This document shows positions 1 through 6,438 of a stretch of 33,058 bases of DNA, one piece after another. Below the pieces are notes generated by a model. It was not told the DNA's origin and did no database searches. It saw nothing but the letters and a program-made list of their open reading frames with translations. Within the stretch, counting starts at the first letter, position 1; the number at the start of each line of letters is the position of its first letter. Origin of the DNA: Bacillota bacterium (GTDB lineage: Bacteria > Bacillota > Clostridia > Christensenellales > SZUA-584); NCBI GenBank assembly GCA_023396555.1, contig JAEWWC010000258.1, positions 1 through 33,058 on the forward strand. Reading direction: 5' to 3'. The position numbers and the translations under genes were made by a program.

Positions 1-171
1 AAGGATCATGAGGATTTCTGGATCCACATGGGCGATAAGTATGTGTACATCCGCTACTATGCGGTGCGCGACGCGGCGGGCGAGTATCTGGGTGTGCTGG
101 AAGTGACGCAGGACATCACGCCCGTACAGCAGATCACCGGCGAGAAGCGGCTGGTGAGCAAGGAACAATAA
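1..171 (+). CDS. C-terminal end of a DUF438/PAS-domain protein (5' truncated by window)
   Basis: The reading frame is open from the first base and stops at 169-171, giving the last 56 residues. They contain the end of a PAS fold: F-W-I followed by Y-V-Y-I-R-Y-Y-A-V-R-D, then G-E-Y-L-G-V-L-E-V-T-Q-D-I-T and the tail G-E-K-R-L. This arrangement matches the C-terminal PAS domain of DUF438 (hemerythrin-like plus PAS) proteins of anaerobic Firmicutes, which are thought to sense a small ligand or redox state. The sensing domains are outside the window, so the function is inferred from the tail alone. A cupin gene starts 17 bases downstream and is probably cotranscribed. Confidence 0.75.
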   Translation, partial: KDHEDFWIHMGDKYVYIRYYAVRDAAGEYLGVLEVTQDITPVQQITGEKRLVSKEQ

Positions 172-187
172 CGAAGGGGGTAAGGCA

Positions 188-532
188 ATGAGCAAAAACA
201 TATTGAAGAACATCGAAATAGAAAAGGTGCTGGATATGGCGGATATGGTCGTCTACCAGCCGGGGCAGATCGTCAGCCGGACGCTGGTGCAGAACAAGGC
301 GGTGAGCATCACTCTGTTTGCCTTCGACGGCGGCGAGGAGATCAGTACGCACGAGTCTTCCGGAGACGCGCTGGTGTACGTGCTGGACGGCCAGGCTCAG
401 CTGACCATCGGCGGGCGTGAACATATCGCGGCGGCCGGACAGACGGTGGTGATGCCGGCGGGCGTCCCGCACGCGGTGTCCGCGCCGGAGCCGTTCAAGA
501 TGCTGCTGGTGGTCGTGTTCCCGGCGGCGTGA
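188..532 (+). CDS. Small cupin-domain protein
   Basis: A 114-residue protein covering a single cupin_2 barrel. The first motif lies around residues 48-69 (G-G-E-E-I-S-T-H-E ending in V-L-D-G) and the second around 83-96 (P-A-G-V-P-H-A-V). H55 and H95 are the likely metal ligands; the usual second His of the HxH pair is Ser57. The start is supported by GAAGGGGGT about 8 bases upstream. Cupins of this size bind metals or small molecules and often sit next to PAS or hemerythrin proteins; no substrate can be deduced. It is the last gene of the unit, since a strong terminator follows at 623-677. Confidence 0.85.
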   Translation: MSKNILKNIEIEKVLDMADMVVYQPGQIVSRTLVQNKAVSITLFAFDGGEEISTHESSGDALVYVLDGQAQLTIGGREHIAAAGQTVVMPAGVPHAVSAPEPFKMLLVVVFPAA

Positions 533-552
533 GGAGAATAAGAAATAGTAAA

Positions 553-603
553 ACTGTGGAGCTTAGGTTCCATACCACCGCTTAAGGGCAACATCCTGAA
601 GCG
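553..603 (+). repeat. Degenerate copy of the intergenic hairpin repeat
   Basis: This stretch has the same order of blocks as the repeats at 29717-29809 and 9691-9782: a short TGGA/TCCA hairpin (557-560 with 569-572), the linker ACCACCG, then CTTAAGG (581-587) paired with CCTGAAG (595-601) with one mismatch. It lacks the third hairpin and looks decayed. It lies between the cupin gene and its terminator. Confidence 0.5.
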
Positions 604-622
604 GACCGTTCAGTACCCTGAG

Positions 623-677
623 GCGGCCTTGCAGGTTATGCGGCACATAGTTCCCATAACCTGCAGCCGCTTTTTTT
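623..677 (+). terminator. Rho-independent terminator after the cupin gene
   Basis: The left arm (GCGGC 623-627 plus GCAGGTTATG 631-640) pairs with the right arm (CATAACCTGC 655-664 plus GCCGC 666-670), with small bulges. Seven T residues follow directly (671-677). This is a long, stable stem with a U-tract in the plus direction and closes the DUF438-cupin unit. Confidence 0.85.
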
Positions 678-738
678 GTTAGCTCAGAGCATTGCTCAGG
701 ATTCCAAGTGCTGGTAATCCTGAGCGTGCGATTTAAGA

Positions 739-1167
739 TCAATAGTATTGAGTATCTGTCCGGCTCAGGCTTTCCACTGCCGTTCCCTCATAGGCATAGA
801 AGTAAACCAATATGCGATAATTATATCCACTGGAAACATAGTAGCTTTTAACTAACGATACATAGGTGCCGGCGGCTTCTTTCGTCCAGTGCTGCACCGT
901 GCTCCAGCCGCCGTCATATTTTTGCAGATACATTGAAATCATGACTTTGTCCGTGCCCGGGTATGCAGTGACGTCGGCACCACAAGATGCCAGACCGCTT
1001 GAATTGATGCTGAGATTGTAATAATAAGAGCTGATATACGTCATGAGTATACCCATGTCTCCATCGGCGCTTTCACTGGGTTCTTCGATGTCAGAAGCTA
1101 AACCGGCAACAGGGAACGCGCATAAAAGAACGACCGTCAGTAACAAACATAGGATTTTCTTAAACAT
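739..1167 (-). CDS. Small secreted protein of unknown function
   Basis: A 142-residue protein with a clear N-terminal signal peptide: positive M-F-K-K, a Leu/Val-rich core at residues 5-20, and a likely cleavage site around A-G-L-A-S (about 21-25). The mature part is rich in Ser, Tyr and Thr, with alternating hydrophobic residues (Y-N-L-S-I-N-S-S-G-L-A-S-C, then V-M-I-S-M-Y-L-Q-K), suggesting a small beta-sandwich. It resembles the family of short exported Firmicute proteins with one domain of this kind (possibly DUF6147), for which no function is known. AAAGGTGG precedes the ATG. It lies 75 bases downstream of, and on the same strand as, an ECF sigma/anti-sigma pair, so it may be a target of that sigma factor; this is inference. 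Confidence 0.75.
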   Translation of the reverse strand: MFKKILCLLLTVVLLCAFPVAGLASDIEEPSESADGDMGILMTYISSYYYNLSINSSGLASCGADVTAYPGTDKVMISMYLQKYDGGWSTVQHWTKEAAGTYVSLVKSYYVSSGYNYRILVYFYAYEGTAVESLSRTDTQYY

Positions 1168-1190
1168 AATTCAACCACCTTTCAAAATAT

Positions 1191-1210
1191 ATTGTCGATT
1201 CATAGACAAT
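1191..1210. promoter_or_regulatory. Inverted repeat upstream of the secreted-protein gene
   Basis: ATTGTC (1191-1196) and GACAAT (1205-1210) form a 6-bp inverted repeat with an 8-base spacer, 24 bases upstream of the start codon of the minus-strand secreted-protein gene. It may be an operator or part of the promoter. No convincing -10/-35 pair could be assigned. Confidence 0.3.
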
Positions 1211-1242
1211 TATGAAAGGCGGATCGTTGCAGTTAATATGAC

Positions 1243-1950
1243 TCAGTATATACTTTCTGCGATTTTGACCACTTCCGATAATTCTACCGGGGCCTGAATC
1301 AAATAAGCGTATTCATCCGTTTTGAAGGAAAGGGAGACAAATCCTTTATTGATTGAATACAGAGCCTGAGATCCGTTAATATCCACCTGCCCGGTTTCAG
1401 CATCTTCTGTATCAAAACCAAAATAACTACCCAGGTTTAATCTGCTCACAAAAATGGATTGTCCCTCAGCGTTGGAGTAGATATATTTGGTCGCATCCAC
1501 CAGCTCTTTCGTATCTGTCAGTTCATATCCGGCTGGTACGTAAATTGATTTCGTTAAATAGTCTTGGTCTTCAATATTCGGCTCATCACTTACAATGATA
1601 TCCGTCGATTCATCATTGGTATTAACGAACAAATTAAAGACGGGTACGCGAAAAGCTTCAACGCTCACAATGGTAACGGCACAGACCGCCAGCACAATGA
1701 GAAAAATAGCGGCGACTTTCGTCAGCGTTCTGATAGACTTTCCCGCTTGCTCTCTGTGGATCTCTTTTTTGACAAGCTGCATGATTCTTTTTTCGCTGCT
1801 GGCAGAAAGGGTATCGCCGGGATCGCACTGATCATCGGATAAGCCATCCTCAAGATACCCGTAAGCGCCCTTTCTGAACAATGCGATAAAGATATCATCA
1901 TCCAGCTGATTAACGATTTCATCATTTCTGGTATTGCCCGATTTAGTCAT
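1243..1950 (-). CDS. Membrane anti-sigma factor with DUF4367-like C-terminal domain
   Basis: A 235-residue protein with a cytoplasmic N-terminal part (1-75), one transmembrane helix (about 77-98) and an extracytoplasmic domain (about 110-235). The external domain begins V-P-A-G-Y-E-L and ends with V-V-K-I-A-E-S-I-Y, the layout of DUF4367 domains found in anti-sigma factors and their sensors. There is no zinc-type HxxxCxxC anti-sigma motif, so sigma binding would use a different N-terminal fold. The chosen ATG overlaps the stop of the sigma gene by 8 bases and has AGGTAGG upstream; a frame start 7 codons earlier is possible but would lie deeper in the sigma gene. Translational coupling to the sigma gene supports a regulator-antiregulator pair. 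Confidence 0.8.
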   Translation of the reverse strand: MTKSGNTRNDEIVNQLDDDIFIALFRKGAYGYLEDGLSDDQCDPGDTLSASSEKRIMQLVKKEIHREQAGKSIRTLTKVAAIFLIVLAVCAVTIVSVEAFRVPVFNLFVNTNDESTDIIVSDEPNIEDQDYLTKSIYVPAGYELTDTKELVDATKYIYSNAEGQSIFVSRLNLGSYFGFDTEDAETGQVDINGSQALYSINKGFVSLSFKTDEYAYLIQAPVELSEVVKIAESIY

Positions 1951-2503
1951 TGAGCCTACCTGCCCTTTCAATCTTCTCCAGTATCAAGCGCTTGCCTCTG
2001 AAGCATAGCGACCGGACCGTTCCGGCAGATTTTATATCCAACAGCTCTGCCGTCTCCTTGTCGCTGAAACCGTAGTAATATCGAAGAATCATGGGTGTCG
2101 CATAGGATACGCCGATTTCGTCCAGGCTTTCTTTAATGCTGTCGACCAGTTCGTTTTGTATGGTGATATCCTCTATCGTTAAATCACCCATATCCGATAT
2201 GCCGGAAAAATCGTCAAAGGGAACGGTCTTGCATTTATTCTCTCTGGTAACCAGATTATAAGCAATACTCTTTACAATCAGAATGGTATAGCTTCTCAAA
2301 GCATTGTATTTAACCTTTTTGATGAGGTCTATTTTCTTGATGATTCTTTCGAATGCTTCCTGAACAACGTCTTCAGCAAGATGATTCTCACCAACGATGG
2401 ACTTGGCAACCCGAAACATAAGATTCCTATAATTTTCGTAAATAAACAGAATAACAGGCTTGTCTTCAATATTGTCTTTTTTATCGGCCAAAAAGCTCAT
2501 CAT
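1943..2503 (-). CDS. ECF-type RNA polymerase sigma factor
   Basis: A 186-residue protein with sigma region 2 at about 20-90 (Y-E-N-Y-R-N-L-M-F-R-V-A, then A-E-D-V-V-Q-E-A-F-E-R-I, the RNA polymerase and -10 binding helices) and region 4 at about 122-180 (P-M-I-L-R-Y-Y-Y-G-F-S-D-K-E-T-A-E-L-L, a helix-turn-helix for -35 recognition). Length and domain order are those of extracytoplasmic-function sigma factors. The start is the first of two adjacent ATGs, preceded by AAGGTAA. The gene overlaps its anti-sigma partner by 8 bases. ECF operons are usually autoregulated, but I could not assign a promoter pair in the AT-rich upstream region. Confidence 0.9.
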   Translation of the reverse strand: MMSFLADKKDNIEDKPVILFIYENYRNLMFRVAKSIVGENHLAEDVVQEAFERIIKKIDLIKKVKYNALRSYTILIVKSIAYNLVTRENKCKTVPFDDFSGISDMGDLTIEDITIQNELVDSIKESLDEIGVSYATPMILRYYYGFSDKETAELLDIKSAGTVRSLCFRGKRLILEKIERAGRLND

Positions 2504-2895
2504 GTTTAAGTTACCTTACGAATAATAACGTCGTGTCCAAACACAATATAACATATTAATTTAATTAATTATAGTTTCAGAAGAATTTTTTGAAAAATGT
2601 GCAACGTTTCTATAAGAAATATTGTCTTTATGTCCGATAGGGGTATATAAATAAAAGTTTTTAACCAATTGCATCCTGTAGAACAGTTTTAAGCTCTAGC
2701 CCCAAGCAGGGCATGTAATAATCTATATTACATGCCCTGCCATCTCCCAATCCCCCACTCTATATACTCATAGGTCAGCTTATACCATTATATAACATAA
2801 ATCAAGGAGTTTGCGGTAAAAAGGGCAGTAGAATTCACCAAAGACCATTATTTCTGTTGTTTTTATGAGCTAATAAACTTCAAGAGAATGTTTAC
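2504..2895. other. 392-base AT-rich intergenic region
   Basis: There is no coding sequence here. It holds the 5' flank of the sigma gene (2504-2650, very AT-rich, with poly-A/T tracts that could be upstream promoter elements), a 15-bp perfect inverted repeat at 2706-2740, and the 3' flank of the histidine kinase gene. I see no clear U-tract terminator for the kinase operon. Confidence 0.6.
2706..2740. repeat. 15-bp perfect inverted repeat
   Basis: GCAGGGCATGTAATA (2706-2720) and TATTACATGCCCTGC (2726-2740) are exact reverse complements separated by five bases. Neither flank carries a T-tract, so it is not a standard intrinsic terminator in either direction. It lies 200 bases upstream of the sigma start and 155 bases past the kinase stop. 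A protein-binding site or an RNA-stabilising hairpin is possible. Confidence 0.75.
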
Positions 2896-4290
2896 TCATG
2901 CGTTTTTCAGCCATATGCAGATGACGGTGCCGGCGCCTTTTTGACTCTGTACATCGATGGCGCCGCCGTGTGACTCCACAATACTTTTCGCTATGGCAAG
3001 CCCAAGGCCGGTGCCGCCGGTGTTTTTGGTACGCGAATGATCTGCGCGGTAGAAACGGTCAAATACATAGGGGAGATTGTCTACGTCGATGCCGGGGCCT
3101 TCATCCGCCACGGTGAGCAGCACGCCGTCCGGACAGACTTCAGCGGACATCGTGATGGCGGCGGGTGGCGGGCAGAATTTGACGCTGTTGTCCAGCAATA
3201 TGCGCAACACCTGCTGCAGCGCGGACCTGTCCGCATATATAGTCCCGGCTGTGCAGCGGATATCCACGTGCGCTTCAGGGTGGAGGAGCAGGAGTTCATC
3301 CGCCGCTTCCTGTAAAAACGCACGGGCGGGGATGTGCTCCTTGTGCAGATGGGAGCTGGTGTCGTCGTCGTTGCGGGCAAGTATCAGCAGCCGGTCGATC
3401 AGCTGCGCCATGCCGCGTATTTCCGACTGCATTGTTTTGAGGGACTGCTCGGATACGGCGGGGTCATCCTTGCCCCAGCGAAGCAGCATGGAGGTGTGCC
3501 CCTGCATCACGGCTAAAGGTGTGCGCAGCTCGTGAGAGGCGTCCGAGACGAACTGCTTCTGGCGCCTGAATGACTGTTCCAGTCGTTCAATCATGCGGTT
3601 GAAAGACTGCGTCAATTCCTCCAGCTCGTCCGATGAGCGGGTTTCAGGCAGCCTCTCGCTTAAGCTGCTTGCGCTGATGGCCTGTATCTGCGAGGACATG
3701 CGGCTGATGGGGCGGAGTACGCGGCGGCTCACCAGGCGGCCGGCGAAAAAGCATATCACCAACCCGACGCCCAGCGTTATCGCCACCAGCGTAGGTATTC
3801 TTTCCACGATCTCCATCTCTTCGGTGACATCCTTGAACGTGTGGATATACAGTGGCGTACCGGCGGTGGTGATCCAGCGCGAGGAAGAGATGGTAAACTC
3901 ATAATCCTCCGTGTTTTCACCCAAAGGATCCTCGCCATTGAAATTGATGGCAGCGGACATATCGGTCAGCGTATCATGCGGCGGCAAGCCGTTGACCGTG
4001 GTGTACAGGCATTGGTTGTTCTGGTTGTATACCGCAAACTGCACCGCTTTCTTGAGACGGATGGAATCGAAAACGTCGGACGAGAGGCTCCCGGTTCCGG
4101 ACAGCCGGGTTTCGATGGCGTCCAGCGCTTCGCTGAGATGACGTTCGTGCGTGTGCGTGATCTCGCCAAACATCGCCACCACAAAGCCACAGGTGAACAC
4201 AGCCAGCAACGCGAAAAGCATCACGGCATTGGAGAGCGTCATACGCCAGACGAGGGGCATTCTTTTTTTTGTTTCGGCCATTTTGTTCAT
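2896..4290 (-). CDS. Membrane sensor histidine kinase
   Basis: A 464-residue two-component sensor. TM1 is about residues 17-41, the extracytoplasmic sensor 42-164, TM2 about 165-186, and HAMP about 187-240. The HisKA dimerisation helix carries the phosphoacceptor H253 in S-D-A-S-H-E-L-R-T-P-L. The catalytic domain shows the N box (L-D-N-S-V-K-F), G1 (D-E-G-P-G-I-D), F box (F-D-R-F-Y-R-A-D) and G2 (G-T-G-L-G-L-A-I). All ATPase motifs are intact. The start codon overlaps the response regulator stop as ATGA, so the two are coupled. The signal is unknown; the divergent glycosidase genes suggest an envelope-related role. Confidence 0.95.
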   Translation of the reverse strand: MNKMAETKKRMPLVWRMTLSNAVMLFALLAVFTCGFVVAMFGEITHTHERHLSEALDAIETRLSGTGSLSSDVFDSIRLKKAVQFAVYNQNNQCLYTTVNGLPPHDTLTDMSAAINFNGEDPLGENTEDYEFTISSSRWITTAGTPLYIHTFKDVTEEMEIVERIPTLVAITLGVGLVICFFAGRLVSRRVLRPISRMSSQIQAISASSLSERLPETRSSDELEELTQSFNRMIERLEQSFRRQKQFVSDASHELRTPLAVMQGHTSMLLRWGKDDPAVSEQSLKTMQSEIRGMAQLIDRLLILARNDDDTSSHLHKEHIPARAFLQEAADELLLLHPEAHVDIRCTAGTIYADRSALQQVLRILLDNSVKFCPPPAAITMSAEVCPDGVLLTVADEGPGIDVDNLPYVFDRFYRADHSRTKNTGGTGLGLAIAKSIVESHGGAIDVQSQKGAGTVICIWLKNA

Positions 4291-4964
4291 AGCGTTTCAT
4301 CTCTCAACATGTAGCCTACACCGCGGACGGTGGTGATGTAATTCGCTGAAAAGGGTTCGTCCAACTTGTTGCGCAGATAGCGGATGTAGACGTCCACCAC
4401 CTTGGTGTCGCCGTAAAAGTCGTAACCCCAGACGCTGTTCAATATCTGTTCGCGCGTGAGCGCATGGTTCACATTCTGCATCAGGTACATCAGCAGGTCA
4501 AATTCGCGCGCTGTCAGATCAACGGAGGCGACACCCACGGTGACGAGGCGGGCGGACACGTTCAGCGATATGTCGCGGAAGGTTAGCACGTCACCCTGTA
4601 TGCGCTTTTGCTTGCGGAGGGCGCAGCGGACGCGTGCCAGCAGTTCTTCAATTTCGAATGGCTTGGCAAGGTAGTCATCCGCGCCGCCGTCCAGTCCGAT
4701 CACCTTGTCGGTGGTGTCGCCGCGCGCCGATAATATGATAACGGGCACATCGGAGACGCTGCGGATGCGCCGCAGCACCGACAGGCCGTTCATGCCGGGG
4801 AGCATAATGTCCAGCAGCACTAGGTCTGCGCCGCCCTGCTCGAACAGCTCAAGGCCGGTTTTGCCGTCTGTGGCGCAGGACACGTCGAAACCCTCGTGCC
4901 GAAGCTCCGGCTCGAGGAAGGAGATGATGCTGGGTTCGTCTTCGATAATAAGAATCTTCTGCAC
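4287..4964 (-). CDS. OmpR/PhoB-family response regulator
   Basis: The partner of the downstream kinase. The receiver domain begins V-Q-K-I-L-I-I-E-D-E and contains the acidic pair, the phosphoacceptor Asp in L-V-L-L-D-I-M-L-P-G-M-N-G, a switch Ser in I-I-L-S-A-R and the Lys in Y-L-A-K-P-F. The C-terminal winged helix has the usual T-A-R-E-F-D-L-L and Y-I-R-Y-L-R-N-K-L, ending with T-V-R-G-V-G-Y. A GTG at 4962-4964 is taken as start because family members begin exactly at Q-K-I-L; a TTG eight codons upstream (4986-4988) is an alternative, and neither has a strong ribosome binding site. OmpR-type regulators bind direct repeats with 11-base periodicity, and such repeats are present upstream at 5044-5094. 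Confidence 0.93.
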   Translation of the reverse strand: MQKILIIEDEPSIISFLEPELRHEGFDVSCATDGKTGLELFEQGGADLVLLDIMLPGMNGLSVLRRIRSVSDVPVIILSARGDTTDKVIGLDGGADDYLAKPFEIEELLARVRCALRKQKRIQGDVLTFRDISLNVSARLVTVGVASVDLTAREFDLLMYLMQNVNHALTREQILNSVWGYDFYGDTKVVDVYIRYLRNKLDEPFSANYITTVRGVGYMLRDETL

Positions 4965-5031
4965 TTGAATTACCGCCGTTGGCCGCAAATTTTTCTATAT
5001 TAAATACTAAAGTATTTCCCGCTTAAAGTAC

Positions 5032-5094
5032 AGTATAAGCAGGTAAGAATTTGGTTAGAAAAAGGGGGGCGCCGATTTTCTAACCAAATTCTAA
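5032..5094. promoter_or_regulatory. Divergent control region: OmpR-type direct repeats within a 17-bp palindrome
   Basis: AGAATTTGGTTAGAAAA (5046-5062) and its exact reverse complement (5076-5092) flank a 13-base GC-rich centre. Each side holds two hexamers 11 bases apart: TTCTAA at 5078 and 5089 on the plus strand, and TTCTAA (5060-5055) followed by TTCTTA (5049-5044) on the minus strand. On the minus strand, TATACT (5037-5032) is a candidate -10 placed 17 bases after the first TTCTAA box, which therefore occupies the -35 position. This is the arrangement expected for activation by a PhoB/OmpR-type regulator, and suggests autoregulation plus control of the divergent glycosidase genes. Confidence 0.65.
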
Positions 5095-5176
5095 TTCCGC
5101 GCTTTCATGTTTCTCATATGAATGAGAGATACTTAGCATCAGAGGGTGGTGAGTTTAACGCAAAAGGCGGGTTAAA

Positions 5177-6229
5177 ATGGACATCTATGACAGGACAAAC
5201 ACTCAGGCCGGCCAGACAGCTGCGGTGAGAAGACTGCCTGCAGGTTATGGACGCGGGCCGGAAGGCGGTTCAAATAAAAAGGCATCTCTGGCAAAGGTCA
5301 TCATTGCGGATATTCTGATCGCGGCGCTGCTACTGAATGTATTTGCACTCTACTATTTCCTGCTGCCGCGGAATTTGAGCCGGGGAGCGCAGCAACTGGC
5401 TGGCCGGAAGCAGGCAGAGAATACGGATACCGTTATGCTCGGCAGTTCGGACACGCTGACGGACACACAGGCTGCTCAGAATTGGACGGAGAAATTTGCG
5501 GGCAAGTTCACAAACGGTGAAGTGGAGAAAACAGCAAACTCCTATAGAAGCGCCAACATCAGCGTGAATATTGAAAAGGCACAGAGGGACGGCGCAACGT
5601 ATTATGTGGCGGACATCTATCTGGCGGACATGAAGTATTTGAAAACGGCGTTCGCGAAGGGAACGTTCGGGAGCGGCATTCACGACGCAACCGATGTGAT
5701 CGCTGAGGAGAACGACGCTGTGCTCGCCATAAACGGGGACTACAGCGGCAGCAACGCCGGGCCCGTGGTACGCAACGGCGTTCTATACCGCGACGAGGTG
5801 TACAAGGATTCTCTGGTGATGTATAACGACGGCAGTATGGAGACGTTCAGCGCGGAGGAGATGGACTTGGACAGCCTGACGGAAAAGGGTGTGTGGCAGG
5901 TGTGGACGTTTGGACCCATGCTGCTGGACGGCGGACAGCCGATGGAGACCTTCAACAGTACGCTGAACCCAAAGAACCCGCGCACGGCTATCGGGTATTA
6001 CGAGCCGGGACACTACTGCTTTGTGGTGGTGGACGGGCGGCAGCCGGGATATTCGGACGGATACACCTTGAAAGAGATGTCGCAGCTTTTCTATGATTTG
6101 GGCTGCAAGGCGGCGTTCAACCTGGACGGGGGGCAGTCCTCCGAAATGTCTTTTCAGGGCAAGTTCGTCAACCAGCCGTACAAGGGCGGCAGGGGGACCA
6201 GCGATATTGTATATATTGGAGATAAATGA
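5177..6229 (+). CDS. Membrane-anchored phosphodiester glycosidase (NAGPA-domain) protein, paralogue 1
   Basis: A 350-residue protein: a short cytoplasmic, positively charged N-terminus, one TM helix (about 40-63, ending Y-Y-F-L-L-P-R) and an extracytoplasmic phosphodiester glycosidase domain (about 120-350; NAGPA/DUF2233 family). Family signatures are I-N-G-D (185-188), V-V-R-N-G-V-L-Y-R (197-205), F-G-P-M-L (245-249), N-P-R-T-A-I-G (267-273), V-V-D-G-R (284-288) and N-L-D-G-G-Q-S-S-E-M (315-324). The family cleaves sugar-1-phosphodiester bonds (mammalian uncovering enzyme); bacterial members probably act on cell-surface polymers, but the substrate here is unknown. AAAGGCGGG precedes the ATG. 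The two-component system is transcribed away from it. The next gene but one gap is a paralogue with the same TM and catalytic layout. Confidence 0.88.
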   Translation: MDIYDRTNTQAGQTAAVRRLPAGYGRGPEGGSNKKASLAKVIIADILIAALLLNVFALYYFLLPRNLSRGAQQLAGRKQAENTDTVMLGSSDTLTDTQAAQNWTEKFAGKFTNGEVEKTANSYRSANISVNIEKAQRDGATYYVADIYLADMKYLKTAFAKGTFGSGIHDATDVIAEENDAVLAINGDYSGSNAGPVVRNGVLYRDEVYKDSLVMYNDGSMETFSAEEMDLDSLTEKGVWQVWTFGPMLLDGGQPMETFNSTLNPKNPRTAIGYYEPGHYCFVVVDGRQPGYSDGYTLKEMSQLFYDLGCKAAFNLDGGQSSEMSFQGKFVNQPYKGGRGTSDIVYIGDK

Positions 6230-6305
6230 CAGTCTAGAACGTTACAATCGACGGTCGTCTCGAACCTCATTTAACGCACGCGGTTACTGTATATCAGTTA
6301 AACTT

Positions 6306-6311
6306 TATAAT
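6306..6311 (+). promoter_or_regulatory. Candidate -10 box between the two glycosidase genes
   Basis: TATAAT occurs in the 209-base gap between the paralogues. The best -35 match is the poor TTACTG at 6284-6289 (16-base spacer). It could give the second paralogue its own promoter. No terminator was seen in this gap, so readthrough from the first gene is also likely. Confidence 0.25.
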
Positions 6312-6438
6312 GGGGCTTTACAAGTCAAAGGAAATTGAGCATTATATAGAGGCAAGCGCTTTTTTGTCCGGCGTTCAGCGCATTTTCAGGATGGAGGGCG
6401 GGTTAGCAAACACTTTGACGGGACGGCTGCGTATATAA

